A DNA stretch of 64,000 nt from Prorocentrum cordatum (GCA_963575745.1 CAUYUJ010015283.1:57410-121409), one strand, 5' to 3'. Counted from the first letter of the stretch, positions 52,230-63,519 are shown. Numbers and translations are program-made. The notes: generated by a model not told the origin, from the letters alone.

Positions 52230-52605
52230 CGACGGTGATGCTGATCATGATCTCGCCGTGGGTGTCAGCGCCAATTCTGAACTCGCGCGGGTAGTGAACT
52301 CCACCTGGTGCCTTTGGTGGACGTGCGGGGTGAGCGGCACGTCTGAACTCGCGCGGGTCGTGAACTCCATCTGGTACATTTTGTGGACGTCCGGGGTGAG
52401 CGCCACGTCTGAACTTGCGTGGGTAGTGAACTCTATCTGGTCCCTTTGGGGACGTTGTGGGTGAGCGGCACGTCTGAACTTGCGCGGGTAGTGAACTCCA
52501 TCTGGTACCCTTTGTGGACGTTCGGGATGAGCGCCACGTCTGAACTTGCGCGGGTAGTGAACTCCACCTGGTACCCCTTGTGAACGTTTGGGAAGAGCGC
52601 CTACG
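51958..52605. repeat. 66-bp repeat, one inverted and five direct copies, around (GAT)n
   Basis: Direct copies start at 52276, 52342, 52408, 52473 and 52539 with TCTGAACTCGCGCGGGTAGT, GAACTCCATCTGGTAC and a GTGGACGTNCGGGGTGAGCG tail. One partial inverted copy (GGTGGAGTTCACTCCCCGCG) is at 51958-51993. Between them lies a (GAT)n tract, 52010-52240. The 22-codon period keeps a minus frame open (EFTTRASSDVALTPDVHK), a by-product. Confidence 0.93.
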
Positions 52606-52636
52606 TGACATGTGACTTTAATGTTGGTGCGCGTTC

Positions 52637-53935
52637 TTGCCAAGTTCTTCGATTTCACGCGCTTCCCGTTCATGTCAAGAAAGGTTCCTCGGGATGGCGA
52701 TTTCGCGTGAGACATCCTCACAAAAATGAGATCTTCGCGACATCGCGTTTAACAGAAACAAGCGTTTCTCTCGAGACATCCTCGAAAAGTTGATGACAGC
52801 GAAATTTCGCCGTCTGTGAAAATTTGCGTTTCGCTTGGGACATCCTCGAACAAATTAGATGACGGCTGAAGTCGTCAACTAACTCTTATGTTAAGAATTG
52901 CGATTTCGCTAGGGACATCCTCAGAAAACGAGCGGCAGCACGGCGGACCAGAACGAAGAGCACGGCAGAAAATGTGCATTTTGCTAGGGACATCCTCAAC
53001 AAAATGAGACGTCCTCAACGTCGTCTTGATATCGTTCTCGAAGTACCTCAAGATGACGAAATGGGAGGCCAAAAAGCACGTCAAGATGGCTGTCAGAACG
53101 ATTGGGGGACTTCCGACAATAGCGATTTCGCTAGGGACATCCTCAACAAGTGAAAACATACACCAGCATCGACTTGAAAACTGTTGTTCTTACATAGTTT
53201 TGACTTTGCTTCTGAAAAGGCTTCCAGACGGCCCAAGGCAGCCTTCAAACAATATCGATTTCGGTAGGGACATCCTCAAAACATTGATGCGTGCGACATC
53301 GCATCGTGATGATTTTAGGAGGGCATCAGGAAGCAAAAGAAGGCCGCAACATGGCTCCAAGAGCGCCCTTAAGGTTGCTGAAAATAGTGATTTCGCTATG
53401 GACATCTTCAAACAAATAACAAATCGAACAACATCGTTTTGAAAACTGCTGTTTTAACATCGCCTGGGGATCGCTCCTGAAAAGGCTTCTAGATGGTTTA
53501 AGCCAGTCATCCAAACATTACGATTTCGCTGGGGACATCCTGAAACAATGAATGTGTGTAACATCGGACTGTAACGGTTTTGCAAGGCATCAAGAAGGCC
53601 CCCAAAGGCCCCAAACAAGCCCAAATTTGACCCCCAGGAGCGCCCTCGAGACGATCCAAAATGGCGATTTCGCCTGAGACATCCTTACAACAATGAAATG
53701 TTCATAACATCGATTTCATCAAAAATGAGCGTTTCGCCTGAGACATCCCTTAAACATGGGAAGCCGCGAATTCGACAGATGTTCAAAAACTAGCGTCTCG
53801 CCTGAGACATCCTAACAAAAATGATATCTTGGAGTGGCGTTTTTACTACCTCTCGTGTTAAACATCGCGCTCTCGCTGCATACATCCTCAAAAAAATCGG
53901 GCGGAGCATGGCCGGCGAAAAAAGAGCAAGGCAGA
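52637..53935. repeat. Conserved-box array, higher-order unit 2
   Basis: Direct duplicate of 46615-47860 with the same thirteen boxes and spacers in the same order (near 52697, 52763, 52826, 52897, 52975, 53122, 53256, 53389, 53520, 53663, 53729, 53790, 53868). It is preceded by a leader (CACGCGCTTCCCGTTCATGT) that also precedes unit 3 at about 58775 but not unit 1. Similarity to unit 1 is high, with scattered substitutions and very few indels. Confidence 0.93.
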
Positions 53936-53944
53936 GAATGAGCA

Positions 53945-54525
53945 GTTCTGCCGTGCTCCTTCGCTCTTGACGTCTATTCTGCCGTGCTCTTTCGTTCCTG
54001 GGGTCTATTCTGAAATGCTCCCTTGTTTTTTTTCTGCCGTGCTCCTTCGCTCTTCGGGCCTATTCTGTCATGCTCCTGGCCATTTTCTGTCACAATCCTT
54101 TGTTCTTGGGGCTTATGATGCCGTGCTCCTGGTCGTTTTCTGCCGTGCTCCTTAGCTCTTGGGGCATATTCTGCCGTGCTCCTTCGCTTTCGGGGTTTAT
54201 TCTGCCGTGTTCCTTGTCTTGTTCTTGCATACTCCTTCCTTGGGGCGTATTATGCCGTATTATTGCATCTATCTTGCCGTGCTCTTTAGCTCTTGCGGTC
54301 TATTGTGCCATGCTCCTGGTCACTGGTCGCGGTTTGCAATGTTCCTTCTTGCTTGGCGCCTATGCTGCCGTGCTCCTCAGCTCTTGGGGTCTATTCTGTC
54401 GTGCTCCTGTTCTTTTTCCTATCATGCTCCTTCGCTCCTGGGGCCTCATTTGCCGTGCGCTTTGTCTTGTTTTGCCGTGGCCCTGTTCTTTTTGCCGTGC
54501 TCTTTAGCTCTTGGAATTGATTTTG
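53945..54525 (+). repeat. CTGCCGTGCTCC array, forward polarity, unit 2a
   Basis: A shortened version of 47870-50035 that begins with the same first ~400 bases, including the CTGTCACAATCCTTTG landmark. Confidence 0.93.
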
Positions 54526-54529
54526 CCGA

Positions 54530-54765
54530 ACATAGAGGGGCACGGCAGAACACGCAAGATCACGGCAAAACAGACAGAACACACGGGAACACGGCAAAAT
54601 ACACAGGAGCACGGCAGCACACGCAGGAGCATGGCAGAACAAGTAGGAGCATGGCAGAACACACAAGAGCGCGGCAGAATGCACAGGAGCACGACAGAAC
54701 ACACAGGAACACGGCAGACCACGCAGGAGCACGGCAGAACACACAGGAGCATTGCATATTTCGTT
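54530..54765 (-). repeat. GAGCACGGCAGAACACA array, reversed polarity, unit 2a
   Basis: ARGAGCACGGCAGAACACAC steps of about 20 bp. It ends at CATGCTTGGTGGACGAAGCG. Confidence 0.93.
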
Positions 54766-54834
54766 TCACATGCTTGGTGGACGAAGCGACTCTTCTCAAG
54801 GAATGCGTTGGAATAAAGCCCTGAAGATCGTCCT

Positions 54835-55025
54835 AGATGGTCTATTCTGCCGTGGTCCTGGTTTTTTTCTATCGTGCTCCTTCGCTCCTGGGGCCTATTC
54901 TGCCGTGCTCCTTCGCTCTTGGGGCTATTCTGCCGTGCTCTTTGTCTGCTTCTGCCATAGTCCTTTGCTCTTGGGTTCCGTATTCCTGGTCCTTCTCTGC
55001 CGTGCTCTTTAGCCTTTGCGGTTGA
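54835..55025 (+). repeat. CTGCCGTGCTCC array, forward polarity, unit 2b
   Basis: Five to six forward repeats, starting a second forward-then-reverse pair. Confidence 0.9.
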
Positions 55026-55029
55026 TTCT

Positions 55030-55350
55030 GCCGAACATGGAGGGGCATGGCAGAACACGCAGGAGCACGGCAAAACAGACAGAGCACACAGGAACACGGC
55101 AGAACACACATGAGCACGACAGCACACGCAGGAGCATGGCAAAACAAGCAGGTACATGATAGAACACACGGGAGCACGGCAGAACACACAGGAGCACGGC
55201 AGAACACGCAGGAGCATGGCAGAAGAAGCAGGGACATGGCAGAACACACAAGAGCACGGCAGAATACACAGCAGCACGGCAGAACACGCAGGAACACGGC
55301 AGACCATGCAGAAGCACGGCAGAACACACAGGAGCACGGCAAATTTCATT
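55030..55350 (-). repeat. GAGCACGGCAGAACACA array, reversed polarity, unit 2b
   Basis: About fifteen 20-bp steps. The forward and reverse blocks on either side of 55027 form an imperfect palindrome of several hundred bases. Confidence 0.92.
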
Positions 55351-55373
55351 TTACATGCCTGGTGGACAAAGCG

Positions 55374-55402
55374 ACGCTTCCCGTTCTTGTCCGGTCAGGT
55401 TC
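55374..55402 (+). repeat. 30-bp punctuation sequence, copy 2
   Basis: ACGCTTCCCGTTCTTGTCCG then GTCAGGTTC, preceded by CATGCCTGGTGGACAAAGCG. Confidence 0.9.
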
Positions 55403-55404
55403 AA

Positions 55405-55745
55405 ACAATGAGCGTTTCGCCTGAGACATCCTCGCCAAATCGGGATGTTGGAGGCGATTGTTTCAGACGTCTTATGTGAAAAACCAGCGGTTCGCTTGAG
55501 ACATCCTCAAAACATCGGGATGTTGAGATCGACGTCCTAATTTTCGAATCTTCGGAAATGGCTGTTTCGCTTGGGACATTCTCTAACAAGTTGGGTGTAT
55601 GAAGTGTTGTTTTCAAGCTGTTGTGCAAAGCGATCCTGGATGAACTCCAAGATGACCGAAGAAGGCGAAATTATTGAAAAATGAATGGATTGTCACCATT
55701 TTTGTTAAAACACCAGAGTTTCGCTTGAGACATCCCACAAAAATT
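55405..55745. repeat. Conserved-box cluster
   Basis: Boxes near 55411 (GCGTTTCGCCTGAGACATCC), 55489, 55562 and 55722 (GAGTTTCGCTTGAGACATCC). Confidence 0.9.
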
Positions 55746-55921
55746 GCCCTCGGGAGGGGTCCTCGATACCATCAGGTTCCCTCGTCATCCTCATCTTTTT
55801 CCCTTTTTGGAGTTCGCGCTGTCTTGACTTGTGTTTTGTTTCTAACCGCGGGGTAGCATGGTTAGTTTTTAAAAAGGATGGGTCGCCATCAGCCCGCAGG
55901 GGGCCCATGGGGCATGTAATC

Positions 55922-56200
55922 CAACCTTCCTCATCGGATGTTGGATAGCCCAGGAAACCTCAGAAGGACCAGGCGATGTCCAATCCAACCTTCCTTATCG
56001 GAATGTGTTATCTTCCTCGTGCGTGGGAGTGAGGAGGAATTTTCCTCGTCCTTCCCCAGTCGTCTGTTTTGGATAGCCCGGGAAACCTCAGTAGGACCAG
56101 GAGATGTCCAATCCAACCTTCCTTATTGGATTTTGTCTTCTTCCTCGTGCGTGGGAGTGAGGTGGAATCTTCCTCGTCCTTCCTGGGTCGTCGTCCTCGT
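55922..56200. repeat. 128-bp tandem duplication
   Basis: Units start with GGATAGCCCRGGAAACCTCA at 55943 and 56071, then GGACCAGGNGATGTCCAATC, CCTTCCTTATYGGA and CTTCCTCGTGCGTGGGAGTG. One further conserved box follows at about 56236 (CGTTTCGACTGAGACATCTT). Confidence 0.9.
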
Positions 56201-56289
56201 CATTCGACGCCCCAAGTTCCGAATCTTCGGATATGGCCGTTTCGACTGAGACATCTTCGGAAAAGTTGGGTGTATGAAGTGCTGGTGCT

Positions 56290-56755
56290 CACTGAAAGGC
56301 CGTTGACTCCTTAGGCTTGTATCTTATTCGTTTGTGTCCGTGTGTATACCCACTGATGATGCCTGTGAGTTTACCTAGTTGCACTCATCACTGGGCGCCT
56401 GATATATTCGATGTGCCATATCTAACGCACAAGCAGCGCGGTCTCCATATCATGTGCCTTCTTCCACGCCGTCGATCGCTGCTCTGATTATCGAATTCTC
56501 TTGAATATGGTATCGCCTGAGTGGAGAGAGCTAAAAGAGTTGTGAGTCGACCTCGCCTCCTCCTCGGCCTACCTGGGCGGGACTCTGTCTCCGTCGCCCG
56601 TCCTCCTCTGTTACCTTCGGGGAGGGGGGAGGGCAAGGTTGGCCAGGAAGAGGCGGGGCCGCCATCCCAACCACCCTGTATACAGCACAGCTTCGCTGCC
56701 AGCATTTTTCCTGGACCTCCTCTCGGGGGCGGGGGGTCTAGCGCTGCCACCCCCC
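56290..56755. other. Low-repeat spacer
   Basis: One of the few non-satellite stretches in the last 18 kb. Frames of 110-155 codons are open on both strands without recognisable content. Confidence 0.4.
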
Positions 56756-57180
56756 AACCCCCTGGGGCCTGCTTGGCGCCTCTCGGGTGCCTCTTGGTGT
56801 GTCTTGGGGGCCTCGTGGCTGGGTCTTGGGACTTCGTGTCGGCGTCTGGGAGCAGATGGCTCGAAATCGCGGGTGCTTCCTCCCTTTTTTGGCCCTCTCA
56901 TAGGCCTGTCTTGGAACCTTCGGGGGCCGTCTTGGCCGCCTTGTGGGCCGTCCTGGGGCTCTCTTGGATCGTCTTGAAACACGTTTGAAGGTCTCTTGGG
57001 CCGTCTTGGGACGGTCTTCTGGGCCTCTTTGGCCGTCTTGGAACGTCGGAAAGTCGAAGAGGCGAGAAGGGAAACATCCTTCAAAAACAATGGAACATCA
57101 GTGATACTTGTTTTTCGGGGCCTTCTTCGGGGGACTTTTGCAGTATCTTGGATGCCTCTTCGTATTTTCCCTCGGGGTCA
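56756..57180 (+). repeat. GGCCTCTTGGGG-family array, copy 4
   Basis: GGGTGCCTCTTGG and GGCCGTCTTGGGACGG steps with the conserved insert at about 57033-57120 (GGAACGTCGGAAAGTCGAAG, AGGCGAGAAGGGAAACATCC, TTCAAAAACAATGG). The frame across it reads LERRKVEEARRETSFKNNG. Confidence 0.85.
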
Positions 57181-57189
57181 AGGAGGCCA

Positions 57190-57775
57190 GCATTGTTGTT
57201 CCTCCTCCCCTTCCTGTTTCTCGGTATCGTCCCTCTTCCTCTTCTTCCTCTCCCTCTACTTCCTCCTGTCCTTCTCCCTCTTCCTCCTCCCCCGTCCTCT
57301 TCATCCCTCGTCTCCATCCCTCCTCATGTTCCTCCATCCTCATCCCTTCTCATCTTCCTCCTCTTTCTTCCTCCTCCCTGTTCTCCCTCTTTTTTCCTTC
57401 CTCTTGCTTCCTCATATTCCTTCTCTTCCTTCTTCCTCCTCCCTCTTCCTATCTCCTTCTCCTTCTCCGTCCTCCCCATGTTCCGTTCCTACTCCCTCCT
57501 CCTCCTCCTCCTCCTCCTCCTCCTCCATCCTCTTCTTCACTCCTCCTCCTCCTCCCCCCTCCTCCTATTCCTCCATCCTCCTGCCTCCTCCTCTTCCTCT
57601 TCTTTCTCCGCCCTCCCCTTCCTCCCCCCCTCCTCCCTTGCTGCTCCCTCCTCTCTGCTCCTCCCTCCTCCACCTCCTCTTCCTCCTCTTCGTCTTCTTC
57701 CTCGTTGTCTTCCACGCTCCTCCCTCCGCTTCTTCTTCCCTGCTCATCTCCTTCCTCCTCCCTCCTCTTTTTCCC
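57190..57775. repeat. (TCC)n-rich polypyrimidine tract
   Basis: TCC/TTCC steps, more degenerate than at 34.5 kb. All frames are long and open. Confidence 0.92.
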
Positions 57776-57789
57776 ATGATTAACTAGGG

Positions 57790-58135
57790 TTCGAAAACGA
57801 GCGTTTCGCTCGCGACATCTTCGCCACATCGTGAAGTTGGGGGTCTTATCGTAAGACGTAGTTTGCTAAAACGTAGGCGGTTCGCCCGAGACATCCTCCG
57901 AGCATGGAGATCTTGAAATCGTTCACCTAAGTTTCGGATCCTCGAACATGGGCGTTTCGCCTGAAACATCCTCGAAACAAATGAGTTGTCGACTGAGCTC
58001 TTGTAAGGCATCCTTCCTTTCGGAGCGATCTCGGATGACCTCCAAGATGGCCCAAGAAGCGACAGCATTGAAACGCCAATGGGTGTGTAACATGTTCGTT
58101 TAAACATCAGCGTTTCGATCGAGTCATCCCCAACA
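57790..58135. repeat. Conserved-box cluster
   Basis: Boxes near 57801 (GCGTTTCGCTCGCGACATCT), 57879, 57950 (GCGTTTCGCCTGAAACATCC) and 58111. Confidence 0.88.
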
Positions 58136-58164
58136 ACATGCCTTCGAACGGGCCCTCGAAACCA

Positions 58165-58620
58165 TCTGGTCTTCTCCTCCCCCTCCTCCTCTTCCTCCTT
58201 CTTCTCCTCCTCCTCCTCCTCCTTCTCTTCCTGTTCTTGCTTCTCCGCCTCCTCCTCCTCCTCCCGTTTTTCCTCCTTCTCCTTCCTCCTCCTCCGCCTC
58301 GTCCTCCTCCTCCTGATCCTGTTCCTCTTCCTCGTCCTCCCCGTCCCCTCCTCACCCTCTGTTCCTGCTGCTGCTGCTGCTGCTGCTGGTCCCCTCCTCC
58401 TCCTCCTCCTCCTCCTCCTCCTCCTCCTCCTCCTCCCCCTCCCTCCTCTCCTCCTCCTCTCCTCCTCCTCCTCCTCTTCTCCTCCTCCGTGTTGCTTCGC
58501 AACTGTTCTGATTCCTGATTCCTCCTCCTCCTCCTCCTCCTCCTCCTCCTCCTCCTCCTCTTCCTCCCTCTCCTCCTCCTCCTCCTCCTCCTCCTCCCAC
58601 GGTCGTCGTTTTCGCCGTCG
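58165..58620. repeat. (TCC)n polypyrimidine tract
   Basis: TCC triplets with a short (GCT)n run at 58367-58388. Confidence 0.95.
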
Positions 58621-58754
58621 GCCTCCTCATGCGGAGGAGTGAGGAGGATAATCAGGAAGATGCTTGTAATCGTTCGGGGGGCGCGTGCCCATACGTATCT
58701 TTTGTGAGCGTTCGGAGAGCTTGCCTATATTACATTTGATCGCGATGATGCTGC

Positions 58755-59760
58755 AAGTTCTTGCGCAGCTCTTCCCTTTCACGCGCTTCTCGTTCATGTT
58801 AGGAAAGGTTCCTCAGAATAGGGATTTCACTCGAGACATCCTCACACACATAAGATCTTCGCGACATCACGCTCAACAAAAACAAGCGTTTTGCTCGAGA
58901 CAGCCTCGAAACAATGGTCGCCGCGAAATTCATTCGACGGTGAAAATTGCGCTTCGCCTGAGACATCCTCACAAAAATTACATGTCTCCGGAGGTGTTGT
59001 ACTGCCACTTATGTTGAACATTGCGTTTTCGCTCGGGACATCCTCAGAAAATGCTCGGGAGCACGGCGGACCAGAAAAAAGAGCACGGCAGAAAATGTGC
59101 ATTTCGCGTGGGACATCCTCAACCACATGAGATGCTCTCGACATCGTTTTGAAATCGTTCTTAAATTGCTGCCAGATGAAAAAATGAGAGACCAAAAAGG
59201 ACATCAAGATGGCTCTAAGAACGCCTGGGAGATTGCCAAAGGTAGCGATTTCGCTAGGGTCATCCTCAAAAACAAAAAACATACAACAGCATCGTTTGGA
59301 AAACTGCTGTTCTAACCTCGCCTTGTAATCGCTCTTGAAAATGCTTCCAGACGGCCCAAGGCAGCCTTCTAAACATGTCGATTTCGCTATGGACATCCTC
59401 AAAAAAGTGATAGATGTGTGTAACATCGCACTGTCATCTTTTTGTAAGGCATCGAAGCGGCCCCAAACAAGCCCCAACAGAGGCCCCATATGACCCCTAA
59501 GCGCGCCCTCGAGATTCCTCAACTTTAGCATTTCGCTCGAGACATCATCACCAACATGAGTTGTTCGCAACACCGTCTTTCGCAACAACATTCGCATGAG
59601 ACATCCACCAGAAACTGAAAACCGCGACTATAACAAACCTATGAAATTAGGGCTACCACCTGAGACACGATTGAAAAACATTGTATGTCGAAAACGTTTT
59701 GTTAAGATCATGCGTGTTAAAACTGAGCTTTCGCTTGAGGCATCTTCAGACAATGGGCAG
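58755..59760. repeat. Conserved-box array, higher-order unit 3
   Basis: About eleven boxes (near 58822, 58886, 58948, 59023, 59099, 59244, 59378, 59529, 59590, 59664, 59727) with spacers that are recognisably those of units 1 and 2 but more diverged. Unit 4 is its closest relative. Confidence 0.9.
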
Positions 59761-61012
59761 GATCACAGCAGCCCAACACGCACAAACACGGCAGAACGCG
59801 CGAGAGCACGGCAGAACACACAGGAGCACGGCAGAACACACAGGAGCACGGCAGAACCCAACGAACACACGGGAGCACGGCAGAACAAACGGGAGCACAG
59901 CAGAACACACAGGAGCATGGCAGGACACACAGGAACACGAGGAGCACGGCAGGACACACATGATACACAGGAGCACGGCAGAACACAAATAATTGTCGGC
60001 AGAACACGCAGGAGCACGGCAGAACACACAGAACACAGAACATACAGGAACATGGCATAACACACATAACACACAGGAGCACGGCAGAACACACAGGAGC
60101 ACGGCAGAACACAGGGGCAGGAGGAGCACGACAGAGCACCGCAGAACGCGCAGGAGCATGGCAGAACACGCAAAACACAGGAGCACGGCAGAACAAGCAC
60201 GCACAAACACGGCAGAACGCGCGAGAGCACGGCAGAACACACAGGAGCACCGCAGAACGCACAGGAGCACGGCAGAACCCAAAGAACACACGGGAGCACG
60301 GCAGAACAAACAGGAGCACAGCAGAACACGACGCAGGAGCACGGCAGAACACACAGGAACATGAGGAGCACAGCAGAAAACACATAATGCATAGGAGCAC
60401 GGCAAACACACAGGAGCACGGCAGAAGACGCAGGTGCACGGCAGAACACACAGAACAAAGAACATACAGAAACACGGCATACCACACAGGAACACGGCAG
60501 AACACACAGGAGCACGGCAGATCACAGGAGCAGGAGGTTCCCGGCAGAGCACGGCAGAACGCGCAGGAGCTTGGCAGAACACGCAAAACACGTAGGAGCA
60601 CGGCAGAACAAGCAGGAGCGCGGCAGAACAAGCATGAGCACGGCAGAACACACAGTTGCACGGCAGAATTGTCGGCAGAACACGCAGGAGCGCGGCAGAA
60701 CACACAGGAGCACGGCAGAACACGCAGGAGCACGAGGAGCACGGCCGAACACACAGAGTACATAGGAGCACGGCAGAACAACCAGCAGCACGGCAGAACT
60801 CGCGAGAGCACGGCATAACACACAGGAGCACGGCAGAACACACAGGAGCACGGCAGATCCCAAAGAACACACGGAAGCACGGCAGAACACAGGAGCACGG
60901 CAGAACACACAGGAGCACGGCAGAGCAGGACCATGGCAGAATACACAGGAGCACGGCAGAACACACAGGAGCACGGCAGAACATGCAGGAGCACGACAGA
61001 ACACATAGAACA
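59761..61012 (-). repeat. GAGCACGGCAGAACACA array, reversed polarity, unit 3
   Basis: About 60 copies of a 20-bp step GGAGCACGGCAGAACACACA. The forward-polarity half seen in units 1 and 2 is missing. Minus frames up to 477 codons (CVFCRAPVCSAVLLCVLPCS-like) are by-products. Confidence 0.95.
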
Positions 61013-61019
61013 TGTATTT

Positions 61020-61365
61020 ACACAGCCGCACCCACAGGCACACGCACATAGGCATGCGCACATTGGCACACGCACACGCACACGCACACGCACACGCACA
61101 CACAGACCACACACACACACACACACGCATACACACACACACACACGCACGCACAGAGAGGCAACATACGTTCACGCAGACCGCAGGAGCACGGCAGGGC
61201 AGCACGGCATAACACAGCAGTGCCGCAGACCACCACTCACGGACACATATGCTCATATTTCACGCACGCACGCGCACGCGCAAACGCACGCACGCCACGA
61301 CAGACTTGCGCAGCGCAGCGCAGACTAAGAACGTAGGATATTTCATAAGCCCAGGACACAGAAGG
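61020..61365. repeat. CACACGCACACG microsatellite and unit tail
   Basis: CACACGCACACG and CACACACACAC steps at 61035-61155, then AGAGGCAACATACGTTCACG and CGCACGCACGCCACGACAGA. The same tail follows the array of unit 4 at 63100-63420. Confidence 0.93.
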
Positions 61366-61395
61366 ACGCTTCCCGTTCTTGTCCGGTCAGGTTCC
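61366..61395 (+). repeat. 30-bp punctuation sequence, copy 3
   Basis: ACGCTTCCCGTTCTTGTCCG then GTCAGGTTCC, preceded by CATAAGCCCAGGACACAGAA. Confidence 0.9.
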
Positions 61396-61399
61396 CCAG

Positions 61400-62340
61400 A
61401 AAAGCGATTTCGCTGTAGACATCCTCACAACAATTAGATCTTCGCGACATCGCGCTCAACAAAAACAAGCGTTTCCTTCGAGACATTCTCGAACAACTGG
61501 TCGCCGCGAAATTCATTCATCGGCAAAATTTGCGTTCCGCCTGAGACATCCTCACAAAAATGACATGTCTCCGGAGGTGTTTTACTGCCACTTATGTTGA
61601 AAATTGCGTTTTCGCTCGGGACATCCTCAGAAAATGCTCGGGAGCACGGCGGACCAGAAAAAAGAGCACAGCAGAACATTTGCATCTCGCTGGGGACATC
61701 CTCAAACAATAAAATGTTCTCAACATCGTCTTGATATCGTTCCTAAAGTGCTTCAAGAGGAAGAAATGAGAGCCCCAGAAGGACCTCAAGATGGCTCTCA
61801 GAGCGCCTGGGAGACTGCCGAAACTGACGATTTCGCTCGGAACATACTCAACAAATGAGAAAAAAACATCGTTGTGGAAACTGCTGTTCTAACCTCGTCT
61901 TGGAATCGCTCTTGAAAAGGCTTCCAGACGACCCAAACCAGGCTTCTCAAAATGACGATTTCGCTAGGGGCATCCTCAAAAAAGAGATGTGTGTGACATC
62001 GCAGTGGCATGTTTTGATGGCGTCGAGGCAAACCCAAACGAGCCCCGAACGAGGCCCTATATGACCCCAAGAGCACCCTCGCGATTCCTCAAAATTAGCA
62101 TTTCGCTCGAGACATCCTCACCAAAATGAGTTGTTCGCAACACCATCTTTCACAAAACCAAGCATTTCGCTTGAGACACCCACCACAAACTGAAAACCGC
62201 GAATTTAACAAACATATGGAAATAGTGATATCGCCTGAGACACCCTCGCAAAAATGGCATGCCCAAAATGCCGATTTGAGATCATGCGTGTTAAAACGAC
62301 GCTGTTCGCTTGAGACATCTTCAGGGAATGGGCAGAAACC
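61400..62340. repeat. Conserved-box array, higher-order unit 4
   Basis: About eleven boxes (near 61403, 61467, 61530, 61605, 61682, 61829, 61957, 62098, 62163, 62229, 62304) in the same order as unit 3. Confidence 0.9.
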
Positions 62341-63095
62341 GGGCAGCCCAACACATAGAAGCACGGCAGAACGCGCGAGAGCGCGGGAGAACACACAGGA
62401 TCACGACAAAACCCACAGGAACACGGCAGAACCCAAAGAACACACGGGAGCATTGCAGAACAAACAGGAGCACAGCAGATCACACAGGAGCACGGCAGAA
62501 CACACAGGTGCACGAGGAGCACGGCAGAACACAGAATGCATAGGGGCACGCAAAACACAGGAGCACGGCAGAACACGCAGGTGCACGGAAGAACACACAG
62601 AACACATAACATACAGGAACACGGCGGAACAAGCAGGAGCACGGCAAAACACACAGGAGCACGGCAGAACACAGGAACAGGGGGGGCACGGCAGAGCACG
62701 GCAGAACAAGCAGGAGCACGGCAGAAACACGTAGGAGAACGGCAGAACACACAAAACACATAGGAACACGGCAGAACAAGCAGGAGCACGGCAGAACACA
62801 CAGGAGCACGGCAGAACACACAGGAGCTTGGCAGAACACACAGGTGCATGGCAGAATTGACGGCAGAACACGCTGGAGCACTGCATAACACAGGAGCACG
62901 GCAGAACACAGGAGCGCGGCAGATCACACAAAACACATAGGAGCACGTCAGAACACACAGGAGCACAGAAGAACACACAGGAACACGGCAGAACCCTTTG
63001 CAAGGCAGAGCAGGACCATGGCAGAATACACAGGAGCACGGCAGAACACAGGAGCACGGCAGAACAGGCAGGAGCACGGCAGAGCACATAGAACA
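62341..63095 (-). repeat. GAGCACGGCAGAACACA array, reversed polarity, unit 4
   Basis: About 36 copies of the 20-bp step. Shorter than unit 3 by some 500 bases. Confidence 0.95.
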
Positions 63096-63099
63096 TCTA

Positions 63100-63420
63100 T
63101 TCACACAGCCGCACCCACAGGCCGACGCACATAGGCACATGCACATAGGCACACGCACGCGCACACGCACACGCACACACAGACACATACACACACGCAC
63201 ACACACACACGCGCGCACAGAGAGGCAACATACGTTCACGCAGACCGCAGGAGCACGGCAGGGCAGCATGGCATGACACAGCAGTGCCGCAGACCACCAC
63301 GCGCGGACACACATGTACATACTCCACGCACGCACGCGCACGCGCAAACGCACGCACGCCACGACAGACTCGCGCACCGCATACTAAGAACGTAGGATAT
63401 CCCATAAGCCCAGGACACAA
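63100..63420. repeat. CACACGCACACG microsatellite and unit tail, unit 4
   Basis: Same order as 61020-61365, including AGAGGCAACATACGTTCACG. Confidence 0.93.
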
Positions 63421-63423
63421 AGG

Positions 63424-63490
63424 ACGCTTCCCGTTCTTGTCCGGTCTGGTTCCGGAAAAATTGCCGTTTCGCTCAAGACATCCTCAAACA
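63424..63490 (+). repeat. 30-bp punctuation sequence, copy 4, and one conserved box
   Basis: ACGCTTCCCGTTCTTGTCCG then GTCTGGTTCC, followed by CGTTTCGCTCAAGACATCCT, the last box in the window. A fifth unit does not follow. Confidence 0.9.
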
Positions 63491-63519
63491 ACGGCTCTGG
63501 AGGGGGCTCCGAAACCACA

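Noticed and set aside
61020-61160. CACACGCACACG runs as telomeric repeat
   Set aside because: No TTTAGGG-type unit is present; it is a CA/CG microsatellite internal to a satellite unit that recurs at 63.1 kb.
46615-63490. Box read on the minus strand as a hammerhead-ribozyme core (contains GCGAAAC and GATG)
   Set aside because: The required CUGAUGA box and stem II are absent, and the spacing between the two pieces is only a few bases.
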